Positions 1 to 6,887 of a DNA stretch of 9,711 nt are shown piece by piece. Source of the stretch: Aquificaceae bacterium (GTDB lineage: Bacteria; Aquificota; Aquificia; Aquificales; Aquificaceae); the NCBI GenBank assembly GCA_027014185.1, contig JALWEK010000143.1:1-9711 (forward strand), given 5' to 3'. The notes below the pieces were generated by a model. It did not search any database. It had not been told where the DNA came from and was given only the letters and a program-made list of their open reading frames with translations. The position numbers and the translations under genes were made by a program. Position 1 is the first letter of the stretch. The number at the start of each line of letters is the position of its first letter.

Positions 1-1
1 G

Positions 2-208
2 GTTGTGAGCGTGGCTCCCGGAAGCCCGGCCTACGAAAGTGGCCTCAGACCCGGGGATGTTATAATGAGGGTTAACTACAAGAAGGTATCTACGGTGAGG
101 GAGTTCTACAAGCTCATCGAGAGCCTGAAGGATATGGGCAAGAGCAAAGCTCTGCTGCTAGTTAGGAGGAACTCGAGCAACGTCTATCTAGTTCTTCCCC
201 TGAGGTGA
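2..208 (+). CDS. C-terminal PDZ domain of a Do/HtrA-type serine protease (partial, 5' end outside window)
   Basis: The open frame enters from the left edge and ends at TGA 206-208, giving about 69 residues. It reads as the second half of a PDZ domain: a PGSPAYESGLRPGDVIMRVN core (the SPAxxxGLxxGDVIxxVN pattern typical of HtrA/DegP/DegQ PDZ domains), then a helix around STVREFYKLIE, then a LLLVRR strand and a short YLVLPLR end. In Do-type proteases the last PDZ domain ends the protein in just this way. Such enzymes degrade or refold damaged envelope proteins in the periplasm. The Ser-His-Asp protease domain would lie outside the window, so protease activity is inferred from family habit; another PDZ protein such as a site-2 or C-terminal processing protease is less likely given the end position. 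The stop lies four bases before the sigma factor start and its last bases serve as that gene's ribosome binding site, so the two are probably co-transcribed. Confidence 0.8.
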   Translation, partial: VVSVAPGSPAYESGLRPGDVIMRVNYKKVSTVREFYKLIESLKDMGKSKALLLVRRNSSNVYLVLPLR

Positions 209-212
209 ACCG

Positions 213-1142
213 ATGCCTGACACGGAGCAGGAGCTTATAAATCAGTATCTTAAGAGGATCTCAAAGATACCCCTCCTCACACCTGAGGAGGAGAAGGAGC
301 TGGCGAGGAGGGCCAAGGAGGGGGACGAGGAGGCTCTGAAGAAGCTGGTGGAATCCAACCTCAGGTTCGTCGTCAGCGTCGCCAAGCAGTACATAGGGTA
401 CGGCCTACCCTTCTCAGAGTTGATAGCGGCGGGGAACCTAGGGCTCTTGGAGGCCGCCAAGCGCTTCGATCCCGAGAGGGGTGTGAAGTTCATATCCTAC
501 GCTGTGTGGTGGATAAGGCAGGCGATAATGCAGGCCCTCTCACAGCAGACCGGGGCCGTGAGGATCCCCCTAAAGCAGTCCCATTTGATAAGCAAGATAG
601 GGACCATATACGCGGAGCTCGCCAAAGAGTTGGAGAGGGAGCCAACACCTGAGGAGGTGGCAGAGCACCTCTCCAAGGAGATGATAGCCAAGGAGCTGGA
701 AAAGGAGCTGGGCAGGGAGCCCTCCGAGGAGGAGATAGAGGAGAGGTTCAAGAAGGAAGGGTACAAGATCTCTCCCGAGGAGGTGGAGAGGTACCTTCAG
801 GTGTGCAGGATACCCCTTTCCCTCGACGCGCCCGTGGGTGAGAACGAGGACACCTTCTTCGTCGATTTCCTGAGCAAGCATGGTACGGCGGAGGTGGAGG
901 AGCACGTAATTCAGGAGGTTCTGGAGAAGGAGATATACGACCTCCTGGATAAGCTCCCTGAGAAGGAGAGGAAGGTGATAGAGCTGCGCTTCGGCCTGAG
1001 GGGGAACGAACCTAAAACCCTCAGGGAGATAGGGGATATACTCGGGGTCTCGAGGGAGAGGGTCCGTCAGCTGGAGACGAGGGCCCTGAGAAAGCTCAGG
1101 AGCTTGGCAATGAAAAGACATCTGAAGGACTTCCTGAGCTGA
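213..1142 (+). CDS. rpoD: RpoD-family sigma factor, short form without region 1.1
   Basis: This 309-residue protein directs RNA polymerase to promoters. Region 1.2 starts at about residue 6. Region 2 spans about 45-110, with core-binding DPERGVKF and the -10 recognition segment ISYAVWWIRQAI (94-105). Region 3 is about 120-220 and contains the LSLDAPVGENED motif (202-213). Region 4 is about 235-305, with the -35 recognition helix TLREIGDILGVSRERVRQLE (269-288). There is no acidic region 1.1 and no large nonconserved insert, so it is about half the length of E. coli-type RpoD. The architecture resembles the short primary sigma factors of Bacteroidetes. The start has a GAGGTGA ribosome binding site overlapping the upstream stop. 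Region 3 is longer than usual and holds two related segments (137-153 and 163-179). It could be the primary sigma or a group 2 paralogue; the housekeeping context and canonical regions 2.4 and 4.2 favour primary, but other sigma genes may lie elsewhere. Confidence 0.88.
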   Translation: MPDTEQELINQYLKRISKIPLLTPEEEKELARRAKEGDEEALKKLVESNLRFVVSVAKQYIGYGLPFSELIAAGNLGLLEAAKRFDPERGVKFISYAVWWIRQAIMQALSQQTGAVRIPLKQSHLISKIGTIYAELAKELEREPTPEEVAEHLSKEMIAKELEKELGREPSEEEIEERFKKEGYKISPEEVERYLQVCRIPLSLDAPVGENEDTFFVDFLSKHGTAEVEEHVIQEVLEKEIYDLLDKLPEKERKVIELRFGLRGNEPKTLREIGDILGVSRERVRQLETRALRKLRSLAMKRHLKDFLS

Positions 1143-1145
1143 TCC

Positions 1146-2021
1146 ATGGACGGGGTTCTGGTCGTAAACAAACCTAAAGGATTGACATCCACCCGCGTAG
1201 TCGAGAAGGTTAGGAAAAGGCTCAGGACGAAGGTGGGCCACACCGGGACCTTAGATCCGATAGCGACCGGTGTTCTCCTCCTTACAGTCGGAAGGGCGAC
1301 CCGTTTTTCCTGGATATTCACCGGCTTGGAGAAGGGCTACAGGGTGAGGGGGGTTCTCGGCGTGATCACCGACACCTACGACCTGGAGGGGGAGATCCTT
1401 GAGAAGAGGGAGGTGAAGGTAAGCTGCAAGGATGTAGAGAACGTACTGGAAAGGTTCAAAGGGGAGATAGAACAGATACCGCCCCCCTACTCTGCGAAGA
1501 AGGTGGAGGGGAAGAGGGCCTACAGGCTTGCGAGGAAGGGTATAAAGCCACAGCTAAAGCCGATCAGCGTTAAGGTGTACGACATAGAGCTCGTATGGTG
1601 CCAGCTCCCTGAGTTCGAGATTTACGTTAAGGTCTCCTCCGGAACTTACGTCAGAAGTTTGATAAACGATATAGGGATGGATCTCTCGAGCGGGGCGGTG
1701 GTAAAGGACCTCACGAGGGAGAGCGTGGGCCCATTTACGCTCGGGGAGGCGATAGATCTCGATGAACTCCTGAGCTCCGAGGATCCGTGGAGGTTTGTCA
1801 TCCCGATAGATAAGGCCTTGGACTTTTTACCGAAGGTGAGTCTGGATTACTTCAACGGGAAGAAGGTCTTGAACGGTAACCCCGTGCTGGTGGGTGAGGA
1901 GCTCCCGGAAGGGTATGTTAGAATTTACATAGACGAAACGTTCGTGGGTGTTGGGAGCCACAGGAGCGGTGTGCTCAAACCCGAGAGGCTCCTCATACCG
2001 GAGGGTCTTCCCCAACCTTGA
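1146..2021 (+). CDS. truB: tRNA pseudouridine(55) synthase TruB
   Basis: TruB isomerises uridine 55 in the T-loop of most tRNAs to pseudouridine and also acts as a tRNA chaperone. The 291-residue protein has the usual length. Visible motifs are the N-terminal LVVNKPKGLTS (5-15), the catalytic loop GHTGTLDPIATG (31-42) with catalytic Asp37, the PPPYSAKKVEGKRAYRLAR segment (substrate-binding region), and SSGTYVRSLINDIG, which matches the family (C/S)xGTYxRSLxxDIG pattern. The last 70 or so residues, with the YVRIYIDETFVGVG strand pattern, would be the PUA-like C-terminal domain. ATG at 1146 lies three bases after the sigma factor stop, so translation is probably coupled. The stop codon lies inside the -35 box of the dnaJ promoter, so gene end and regulatory site are compressed together. 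Confidence 0.96.
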   Translation: MDGVLVVNKPKGLTSTRVVEKVRKRLRTKVGHTGTLDPIATGVLLLTVGRATRFSWIFTGLEKGYRVRGVLGVITDTYDLEGEILEKREVKVSCKDVENVLERFKGEIEQIPPPYSAKKVEGKRAYRLARKGIKPQLKPISVKVYDIELVWCQLPEFEIYVKVSSGTYVRSLINDIGMDLSSGAVVKDLTRESVGPFTLGEAIDLDELLSSEDPWRFVIPIDKALDFLPKVSLDYFNGKKVLNGNPVLVGEELPEGYVRIYIDETFVGVGSHRSGVLKPERLLIPEGLPQP

Positions 2022-2037
2022 CATAGATAAACTCAAA
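2017..2037. promoter_or_regulatory. HAIR-like operator, probable HspR binding site
   Basis: The sequence is CTTGACA-N7-ACTCAAA. The HspR-associated inverted repeat known from actinobacteria and Helicobacter/Campylobacter is CTTGAGT-N7-ACTCAAG. Here 11 of 14 arm positions match and the 7-base spacer is exact. The left arm contains the TTGACA -35 box of the dnaJ promoter, so a bound repressor would block RNA polymerase. An hspR gene lies directly after dnaJ, which makes the assignment coherent. The match is seen in the sequence; binding is inferred. Confidence 0.75.
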
Positions 2038-2046
2038 TTTTATCTT
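2018..2046 (+). promoter_or_regulatory. Sigma-70-type promoter for dnaJ-hspR-queH
   Basis: A perfect TTGACA (2018-2023) is followed, after 17 bases, by TATCTT (2041-2046), which matches four of six -10 positions including TAT and the final T. Transcription would start near 2053, leaving a leader of about 29 bases with an AGGAGGT ribosome binding site at 2070-2076. The -35 box overlaps the last codons of truB. No CIRCE element (the HrcA operator) was seen here. Confidence 0.65.
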
Positions 2047-2081
2047 AATACCAGGGTAGAAATATTGATAGGAGGTTTGTA

Positions 2082-3224
2082 ATGCCTTCCACCAAGAGGG
2101 ACTACTACGAGATACTCGGGGTGCCCAGGAACGCGAGCCAGGAGGAGATAAAGAAGGCCTTCAGAAGACTTGCCAGAAAGTACCACCCCGACATAAATAA
2201 GGATCCAGAAGCCCAGGAGAAGTTTAAGGAGATAAACGAAGCCTACCAGATACTTTCCGATCCCGAGAAGAGGAAGCGGTACGACACGTACGGTCACGCG
2301 GCTTTCGAGGGCCAGGGTGTGCAGGAGCAGGCCTACACGACCCAGATACCGGACCTCGAGGAGATACTGAACGAGTTCTTCGGAGGCGGTTTCGGTTCGG
2401 TGTTCGACACCATCTTCGAAAGGGCGACCAGAGGAAGGAAGAGGACCGGAAGAAGACCCCAGAGGGGTGAGGACATATACAGGACTGTGGAGGTATCCCT
2501 CGAGGACGCCTTCAGGGGAACCACCCTGGAGGTGGACGTGGACAGGGATGTGGAGTGCACAGCCTGTGGTGGCACAGGTTACGATCGGAGTAGGGGTGTG
2601 AGGACATGCCCCACCTGTGGGGGAACGGGTCAGGTAGTCCAGAGACAGTTCTTCATGACCATAGCCCAGACGTGCCCCACCTGTAGGGGCGAGGGTGTGG
2701 TTTACGAGCCCTGCAGGGAGTGTGGAGGCAGGGGCGCGGTCAGGAGAAGGGAGAGGATAAAGGTAAGGATACCGCCGGGGGTGGACACCGGATCCAAGCT
2801 GGTGGTGGAAGGCAAGGGACACTCCGGCAGGTTCGGAGGTCCACCGGGTAACCTCTACATACAGGTTAGGGTCAAACCCCACAGGATCTTCGAAAGGAGA
2901 GGTGACGATCTTTACGTGGACGTGAACGTAACTTACCCGGAGGCCGTTCTGGGAACAGAGATAGAGGTGCCTACCCTCTCCGGTGAGAGGGTTAAGGTCA
3001 AGATACCTCCGGGGACGAAGCATGGGGATCTGATAAAGGTTGAAGGCAAAGGTATGCCTCGCCTGAAGGGAGGCGGTAGAGGGAATCTGTACGTTAGGGT
3101 GAACGTTGACGTTCCTAAGATAGGTATGTTGGATAAGGTGTTCAAAGACGGGAAGAAGCTTGAGAAGCTTTTAAAAGAGCTTCAGGAGTTGCTTCCTGAG
3201 CCTCGGAGAATTAAGGAGAGGTGA
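2082..3224 (+). CDS. dnaJ: Chaperone protein DnaJ (type I, with zinc fingers)
   Basis: DnaJ delivers unfolded proteins to DnaK and stimulates its ATPase in the cytoplasm. In order: J domain at about 6-70 with the HPD motif at 35-37 that contacts DnaK; a short Gly/Phe linker around [10 protein letters not shown] (99-108); a basic stretch; four CxxCxGxG zinc-binding repeats beginning at Cys159, Cys176, Cys198 and Cys211; then two beta-rich substrate-binding C-terminal domains with the [20 protein letters not shown] signature (305-325). At 380 residues it is of normal length. The start has a strong AGGAGGT site five bases upstream. grpE and dnaK are not adjacent, unlike the actinobacterial dnaK-grpE-dnaJ-hspR operon, so this is a dnaJ-hspR pair standing alone. 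It may be one of several DnaJ paralogues in the genome. Confidence 0.96.
   Translation: MPSTKRDYYEILGVPRNASQEEIKKAFRRLARKYHPDINKDPEAQEKFKEINEAYQILSDPEKRKRYDTYGHAAFEGQGVQEQAYTTQIPDLEEILNEFFGGGFGSVFDTIFERATRGRKRTGRRPQRGEDIYRTVEVSLEDAFRGTTLEVDVDRDVECTACGGTGYDRSRGVRTCPTCGGTGQVVQRQFFMTIAQTCPTCRGEGVVYEPCRECGGRGAVRRRERIKVRIPPGVDTGSKLVVEGKGHSGRFGGPPGNLYIQVRVKPHRIFERRGDDLYVDVNVTYPEAVLGTEIEVPTLSGERVKVKIPPGTKHGDLIKVEGKGMPRLKGGGRGNLYVRVNVDVPKIGMLDKVFKDGKKLEKLLKELQELLPEPRRIKER
3215..3224 (+). promoter_or_regulatory. Ribosome binding site fixing the hspR start at 3230
   Basis: GGAGAGGTGA covers the dnaJ stop codon and lies five bases before ATG 3230, which is good spacing. The alternative GTG at 3221 lies inside this element, only two bases after GGAG, so it cannot use the site normally. 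This argues for the shorter hspR product. Confidence 0.6.
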
Positions 3225-3229
3225 GAGCC

Positions 3230-3628
3230 ATGAGGAAGAAGGGACTCTACACAATAGGTGTGGTTGCGAGGATGTACGACATACACCCTCAAACTTTAAG
3301 ACTTTACGAGAGGGAGGGCCTCCTCAAGCCCTCCAGAACGGAGGGTAACACACGCCTTTACTCAGACGAGGACCTCGAGAGACTCGAGTTCATCCTCTTC
3401 CTCACGAGAGAGCTGGGTGTTAACCTGGCGGGTGTGGACATAATACTCAACATGAAGGAGCAGATGGAGGAACTTCAAAAGCAGATAGACCAGCTCATAG
3501 AGTTCATACAGAACGAGCTCTCCAAGATCTACGAGGGTGAGGATCTAAAGAAGGCTATAGTGGGAGTCCCTAAGAGGAAGGTGATGAGGCTGGAAGACAT
3601 CATACCCTCGAAGAAAACGGGTGCTTAA
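3230..3628 (+). CDS. hspR: Heat-shock repressor HspR (MerR-type)
   Basis: HspR represses chaperone genes by binding HAIR inverted repeats, with DnaK as co-repressor in Streptomyces. The product is 132 residues from ATG 3230. The MerR-type winged helix occupies about residues 4-73: YTIGVVARMYDIHPQTLRLY is the recognition segment, EGLLKPSRTEGNTRLYSDEDL the wing, and LTRELGVNLAGVDIIL the HspR-typical stretch with the hallmark HPQTLRxYE and GVNLAGV words. A helical segment (KEQMEELQKQIDQLIEFIQNEL) would form the dimer coiled coil, followed by a basic tail. No cysteine-based sensor is seen, unlike metal or redox MerR proteins. It follows dnaJ with a five-base gap and the HAIR-like site lies upstream of dnaJ, so autorepression of the whole unit is likely. 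A GTG at 3221, overlapping the dnaJ stop, would add three residues. Confidence 0.9.
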   Translation: MRKKGLYTIGVVARMYDIHPQTLRLYEREGLLKPSRTEGNTRLYSDEDLERLEFILFLTRELGVNLAGVDIILNMKEQMEELQKQIDQLIEFIQNELSKIYEGEDLKKAIVGVPKRKVMRLEDIIPSKKTGA

Positions 3629-3639
3629 ACTTTTCTCCT

Positions 3640-4905
3640 ATGGAGAGGGTACTGATCCACATCTGCTGCGCTCCAGACGCTATATATTTTTTAAAGCGCT
3701 TCAGGGAAGAGAATCCTGATTCTGAGCTCATCGGGTTCTTCTACGATCCGAATATACACCCCTACGAGGAGTACAGGCTTAGGTACCAGGAAACCGAGAG
3801 AACCTGTAACGAGCTGAAGATAAAGCTTATAGAAGGTGAGTACGATGTGGAGGACTGGCTCCGGAGCGTAAGGGGTCTCGAGAACGAGCCGGAGAGAGGA
3901 GAGAGGTGCTCGGTATGCTTCGATTTCAGGCTTGAGCGCTCCGCTAGGCTTGCAAAGGAGCTCGGGTGCTACGCCTTTACAACCACACTCCTGATGAGCC
4001 CGAAGAAGAAGTTCTCCCAGCTCAAGAATAGCGGTGAGAGGGCTGCCTCCCGTTACGGGGTGAGGTTCATAGCCGTCGATTACAGGAAGGGCGGTGGAAC
4101 CCAGGAGATGTTCAGGCTGACCAAGGAGAAGGAGATCTACCAGCAGGACTACTGCGGGTGCATATACGGGCTCTTTCAGCAGAAGGAAGAAGGTTCCCTG
4201 TTCGATCTCGTTTCCACTCCCGGAAGGAGGCCCGGGTCTAAGGAGGAGAGGCTCTTTATTAAAGAGGTTAGAACCTTTGCAGAGGCGCTCGGCCTACCGA
4301 CCAAGGAGGTGGAGTTTCCCTTCCTGGGATGGATACCCCTCGAGGGGGGTCTCTGGGTTAAAGGTAAGGCCATACCTTCCTTCGTGAGGCCTTACTCCCA
4401 GTCCATAAGGGGGAAATGCCGTGCGGACGTCGATAGGGTCGTGGGTAACACACTGTACCTGAACAAGCAGTTCGTCAAGATAGTTCTTATAGATGAGCCC
4501 GAGGACCGTCCCCTCACAGAACCCGAGATGACCACATACCCTACCTTCCTAGTTCCCGCCGCCTACAGGGAGACCCTCCTCGAAAACAGGATAGACGCCA
4601 GACTGAGGACTGAGTTTGTAAACTCCACATCCAGCGTGCTTCTGATAGGTAACCCCCAGGCGCAGGAGATATTAGGGATACCGGCCGACACCCTTCAGGA
4701 CAGAAGGGGCGTGAGCCCGGAAGATGTAAGGATCCTGATAGAGAAAAACCTAAGACGTATAGAGGAAGGATGTGTATCTTTAGCTCTCCTGGGGGCTCAC
4801 TCCTACGGCGGTATCGGCAGGAGGGTTTTTGAGGAGACCTTTGGCGTGGGGATAACCAGAACCATCGATTACGGGAAGGTCTCACTCAATGCCGAGCTCC
4901 TTTAA
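3640..4905 (+). CDS. queH: Epoxyqueuosine reductase QueH with a long C-terminal extension
   Basis: QueH (former DUF208) carries out the last step of queuosine synthesis in tRNA, reducing epoxyqueuosine, and is the non-homologous replacement for the cobalamin enzyme QueG. The N-terminal ~185 residues contain all family marks: HICCAPD (7-13) with Cys9-Cys10, YDPNIHPYEEYRLR (35-48), GERCSVCFDFRL (87-98) with Cys90 and Cys93, TTTLLMSPKKKFSQL (114-128), DYRKGG (147-152), and QQDYCGCIYG (168-177) with Cys172 and Cys174. The cysteine pairs are those expected to hold the Fe-S cluster and neighbouring iron. Residues about 186-421 are an extra region without an obvious known domain; related long DUF208 proteins occur, as I recall, in Campylobacterota and Aquificota. 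ATG 3640 starts 11 bases after hspR and has no recognisable ribosome binding site, but the HICCAPD position fixes the start closely. The 3' end overlaps the convergent activator gene by 24 bases. Confidence 0.88.
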   Translation: MERVLIHICCAPDAIYFLKRFREENPDSELIGFFYDPNIHPYEEYRLRYQETERTCNELKIKLIEGEYDVEDWLRSVRGLENEPERGERCSVCFDFRLERSARLAKELGCYAFTTTLLMSPKKKFSQLKNSGERAASRYGVRFIAVDYRKGGGTQEMFRLTKEKEIYQQDYCGCIYGLFQQKEEGSLFDLVSTPGRRPGSKEERLFIKEVRTFAEALGLPTKEVEFPFLGWIPLEGGLWVKGKAIPSFVRPYSQSIRGKCRADVDRVVGNTLYLNKQFVKIVLIDEPEDRPLTEPEMTTYPTFLVPAAYRETLLENRIDARLRTEFVNSTSSVLLIGNPQAQEILGIPADTLQDRRGVSPEDVRILIEKNLRRIEEGCVSLALLGAHSYGGIGRRVFEETFGVGITRTIDYGKVSLNAELL

Positions 4906-6453
4906 TTTCCTCCACAGTGTGGTCCTGTGTATTCCTAGGAGCTTTGCCGCAAGGGTTCTGTTCCCTCCAGCCTTTAGGAGGGCCTCCTTTATCCTCTCCC
5001 TTTCACTCATGCCCTTATCCTTCCTCGGATACCTCCTGAACCTGAGTTCTTCGGGAAGGTCTTCCTCCTTAACTATAGCACCCCTAGCAACTATAACCGC
5101 GCTCTCCACGATGTTCTCAAGCTCCCTTATGTTTCCCGGGTAGTCATACTCCAGGAGGCGCTTCATCGCCTGGGGCGAGAAACCCTTTATACTCCTTTTG
5201 TGGAGCTTGCAGAACTTCTCGAGGAAGAAGTTTACGAGGTAAGGTATGTCCTCCTTTCTCTCCCTCAGCGGGGGCAAGTTTATGGAGACAACGTTCAGCC
5301 TGTAGTAAAGGTCCTCCCTGAACTCACCCTTCTCAACCATCTTCTTCAGGTCCCTGTTCGTAGCTGCTATTATCCTGACGTCCACCCTCCTCGGTTTAAG
5401 GTCACCTATCCTTTCAAATTCCTTCTCCTGTATTAGATTTAGAAGCTTTACCTGGAGGTGTAGGGGTAGGTCTCCTACCTCATCGAGAAAGAGCGTGCCG
5501 CCGTCGGCCAGCTCCACCTTACCCGCCTTGTCCCTAACCGCTCCCGTGAAGGCACCTTTCACATAACCGAAAAGCTCAGCCTCCAAGAGGTTTTCGGGTA
5601 TAGCTCCGCAGTTTATCTTCACGAAGGGCCTGTCCCTTCTCGAAGAAAGTATGTGTATGTACTTGGCAACTAGGCTCTTTCCCGTCCCAGTCTCCCCCGT
5701 TATGAGCAGGTTCACGTTCATATCGGCTACAGACTTTATCCTATCTAGAACCTTGAGAAACTTGGGACTCTTGGTGATTATCCTTATACCTCCCTCCTCG
5801 TGGGAGAAGAGTTCGGGGACCACGTAGAAGGAAATAACGTAACCCTCTCCTACCTTCAATCTGGAGACAAGAACGGAAGCCTTCTGCCTGCCACAGGGTG
5901 TTTCTATGTAAACGTCAGCCCTCTCCCCCTCGGGCGGTAGATCCTCCAATGTGAGATTTATAAGCTCGCTTATGTGTCTGCCCTTCAGGTCTTCGAACTC
6001 CCTGCAGAGTATCCTCCTTGCTATGGCGTTGTGCTCTACCACATATCCCTCGCCGTCTGAGATGAGAACTGCTTCCACTATCGAGTCCAGTATCACCTGT
6101 ACGAACTCCTTCTGTTTTTTGACTTCCTCCATGTAGTGGATTACGCGGCTAACATCTCTGAAGATCTCTATAACTCCCCTGAACTCACCCTCCTCGTAAT
6201 AAGGGGTCATGCTAAGGCATACGTGGTTTTCTTTGAAGGTCTTTACGTCGTAAACCTGAACCCCCTCCTCCGTATCCTCCACCAGATCCATAGGGCAGGA
6301 ACTGCATATGGAGAATAGACCCTTACAGCTTTCCCCCTCCCTCACCCTGTTTCCCAAGAGCTGTCTGGCCCTATCGTTTGCAAAGATTATCCTTCTGTCT
6401 TTGTCTATGACGAGCACACAATCGAAGAGGTTTCTAAAGTTCTCAAAGTCCAT
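4882..6453 (-). CDS. Sigma-54-dependent transcriptional activator with PAS sensor domains
   Basis: This 523-residue NtrC-type enhancer-binding protein uses ATP to open sigma-54 promoters. There is no phospho-receiver domain. Two PAS-like domains (about 5-100 and 118-212) are joined by a coiled-coil-like helix. The first carries Cys43-x6-Cys50-x2-Cys53-Pro plus Cys12 and Cys79, a possible metal, Fe-S or redox site. The AAA+ domain (about 222-445) has Walker A GETGTGKS (253-260), the sigma-54-contact loop GAFTGA (300-305), Walker B GGTLFLDE (318-325), and ATNRDL plus YYRLNVVSINLPPLRER (383-399, sensor and arginine-finger regions). A Fis-type helix-turn-helix closes the protein (about 484-523, GGNRTLAAKLLGIHRTTLWRKLKELG). 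It is the last gene of the cluster, 11 bases after the SCP2 gene, in an AT-rich gap with no clear ribosome binding site, so it is probably made at low level. Its most likely target is the sigma-54 promoter at the head of this cluster. Confidence 0.93.
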   Translation of the reverse strand: MDFENFRNLFDCVLVIDKDRRIIFANDRARQLLGNRVREGESCKGLFSICSSCPMDLVEDTEEGVQVYDVKTFKENHVCLSMTPYYEEGEFRGVIEIFRDVSRVIHYMEEVKKQKEFVQVILDSIVEAVLISDGEGYVVEHNAIARRILCREFEDLKGRHISELINLTLEDLPPEGERADVYIETPCGRQKASVLVSRLKVGEGYVISFYVVPELFSHEEGGIRIITKSPKFLKVLDRIKSVADMNVNLLITGETGTGKSLVAKYIHILSSRRDRPFVKINCGAIPENLLEAELFGYVKGAFTGAVRDKAGKVELADGGTLFLDEVGDLPLHLQVKLLNLIQEKEFERIGDLKPRRVDVRIIAATNRDLKKMVEKGEFREDLYYRLNVVSINLPPLRERKEDIPYLVNFFLEKFCKLHKRSIKGFSPQAMKRLLEYDYPGNIRELENIVESAVIVARGAIVKEEDLPEELRFRRYPRKDKGMSERERIKEALLKAGGNRTLAAKLLGIHRTTLWRKLKELGIE

Positions 6454-6464
6454 TCCTAATTAAA

Positions 6465-6851
6465 TTAATCCCAGGATGTCGGGATCCTGCCCATCATCCT
6501 CAGGGACTCCTCAAAGGCTCCCATGTACTTCATCGCTGTGATCATGGAACCCTTGAACTTTAACCTCTTCGTGAGCATCGCAGCCCTCGGGCCCATCTCT
6601 CCGCTCGCGAGCTTTCTCCAGTTCTCGGGGCTTGCCCAGAGCTCGAAGTCGTACTTTTTGTTTGGATCCGCCTTTCCAAAGCTCACCACCTCTCCCTTCT
6701 CTACCACAAGCCCAACTGCCTCGTTCTCCTTCCCCTCCACAAAGTACTTTATAGAGGCGCTGAAGCTCTTGAGGTCAGATCTCAGCTTTTCGTTCCTGTT
6801 CCACTCCTCGGCGTAAGCCTTTATCCATTCTTCAGAGAGAAACCTGTACAT
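6465..6851 (-). CDS. SCP2 (sterol carrier) domain protein
   Basis: The 128-residue product matches the SCP2 sterol-binding fold, a small alpha/beta domain with a tunnel for hydrophobic or acyl ligands. Evidence is the central FELWASPENWRKLASGEMGPRAAMLTKRLKFKG stretch (69-101), which fits the family pattern of a strand, a WxxLASGE turn, a helix, and the LK(V/F)KG strand, followed by the helix SMITAMKYMGAFEESLRMMG. The N-terminal segment YRFLSEEWIKAYAEEWNRN is a helix often found before the domain in bacterial stand-alone versions. No signal peptide or membrane segment is present, so it is cytoplasmic. A GGAGGT site (6856-6861) precedes the start by four bases. The ligand is unknown. It lies between two DUF2173 genes and the activator gene, downstream of an attenuator-like hairpin, and is probably read from the same sigma-54 promoter. 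Confidence 0.8.
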   Translation of the reverse strand: MYRFLSEEWIKAYAEEWNRNEKLRSDLKSFSASIKYFVEGKENEAVGLVVEKGEVVSFGKADPNKKYDFELWASPENWRKLASGEMGPRAAMLTKRLKFKGSMITAMKYMGAFEESLRMMGRIPTSWD

Positions 6852-6861
6852 TTAAACCTCC

Positions 6862-6886
6862 AAAAAAGAAAAAGGGGACGGGCCCC
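6862..6886 (-). terminator. Hairpin plus T tract between the DUF2173 and SCP2 genes
   Basis: On the minus strand, GGGG-CCCGT-CCCC (6886 to 6874) is followed at once by TTTTTCTTTTTT (6873 to 6862). An alternative 7-pair stem (one G-U) uses 6894-6900 with 6877-6883 and overlaps the DUF2173 stop codon. The short stem suggests partial termination, which would give less mRNA for the SCP2 and activator genes than for the two small proteins upstream. The SCP2 ribosome binding site begins directly after the T tract. Confidence 0.55.
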
Positions 6887-6887
6887 A

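Noticed and set aside
570..1241. A 223-codon minus-strand open frame across rpoD and truB
   Set aside because: Leucine-rich low-complexity translation, no family pattern, and it is fully covered by two clear genes.
2022..2081. CIRCE (HrcA) operator upstream of dnaJ
   Set aside because: No TTAGCACTC-N9-GAGTGCTAA-like sequence is present; the inverted repeat fits HAIR instead.
2555..2735. Imperfect repeated DNA motifs of the type TGCCCCACCTGT
   Set aside because: They encode the four zinc-binding CxxCxGxG repeats of DnaJ and need no other explanation.
2040..3023. A long open frame (about 327 codons) on the minus strand opposite dnaJ
   Set aside because: Its composition reflects the antisense of the biased codons and repeated CxxCxGxG motifs of dnaJ. 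It has no recognisable domain, and dnaJ is certain on the other strand.
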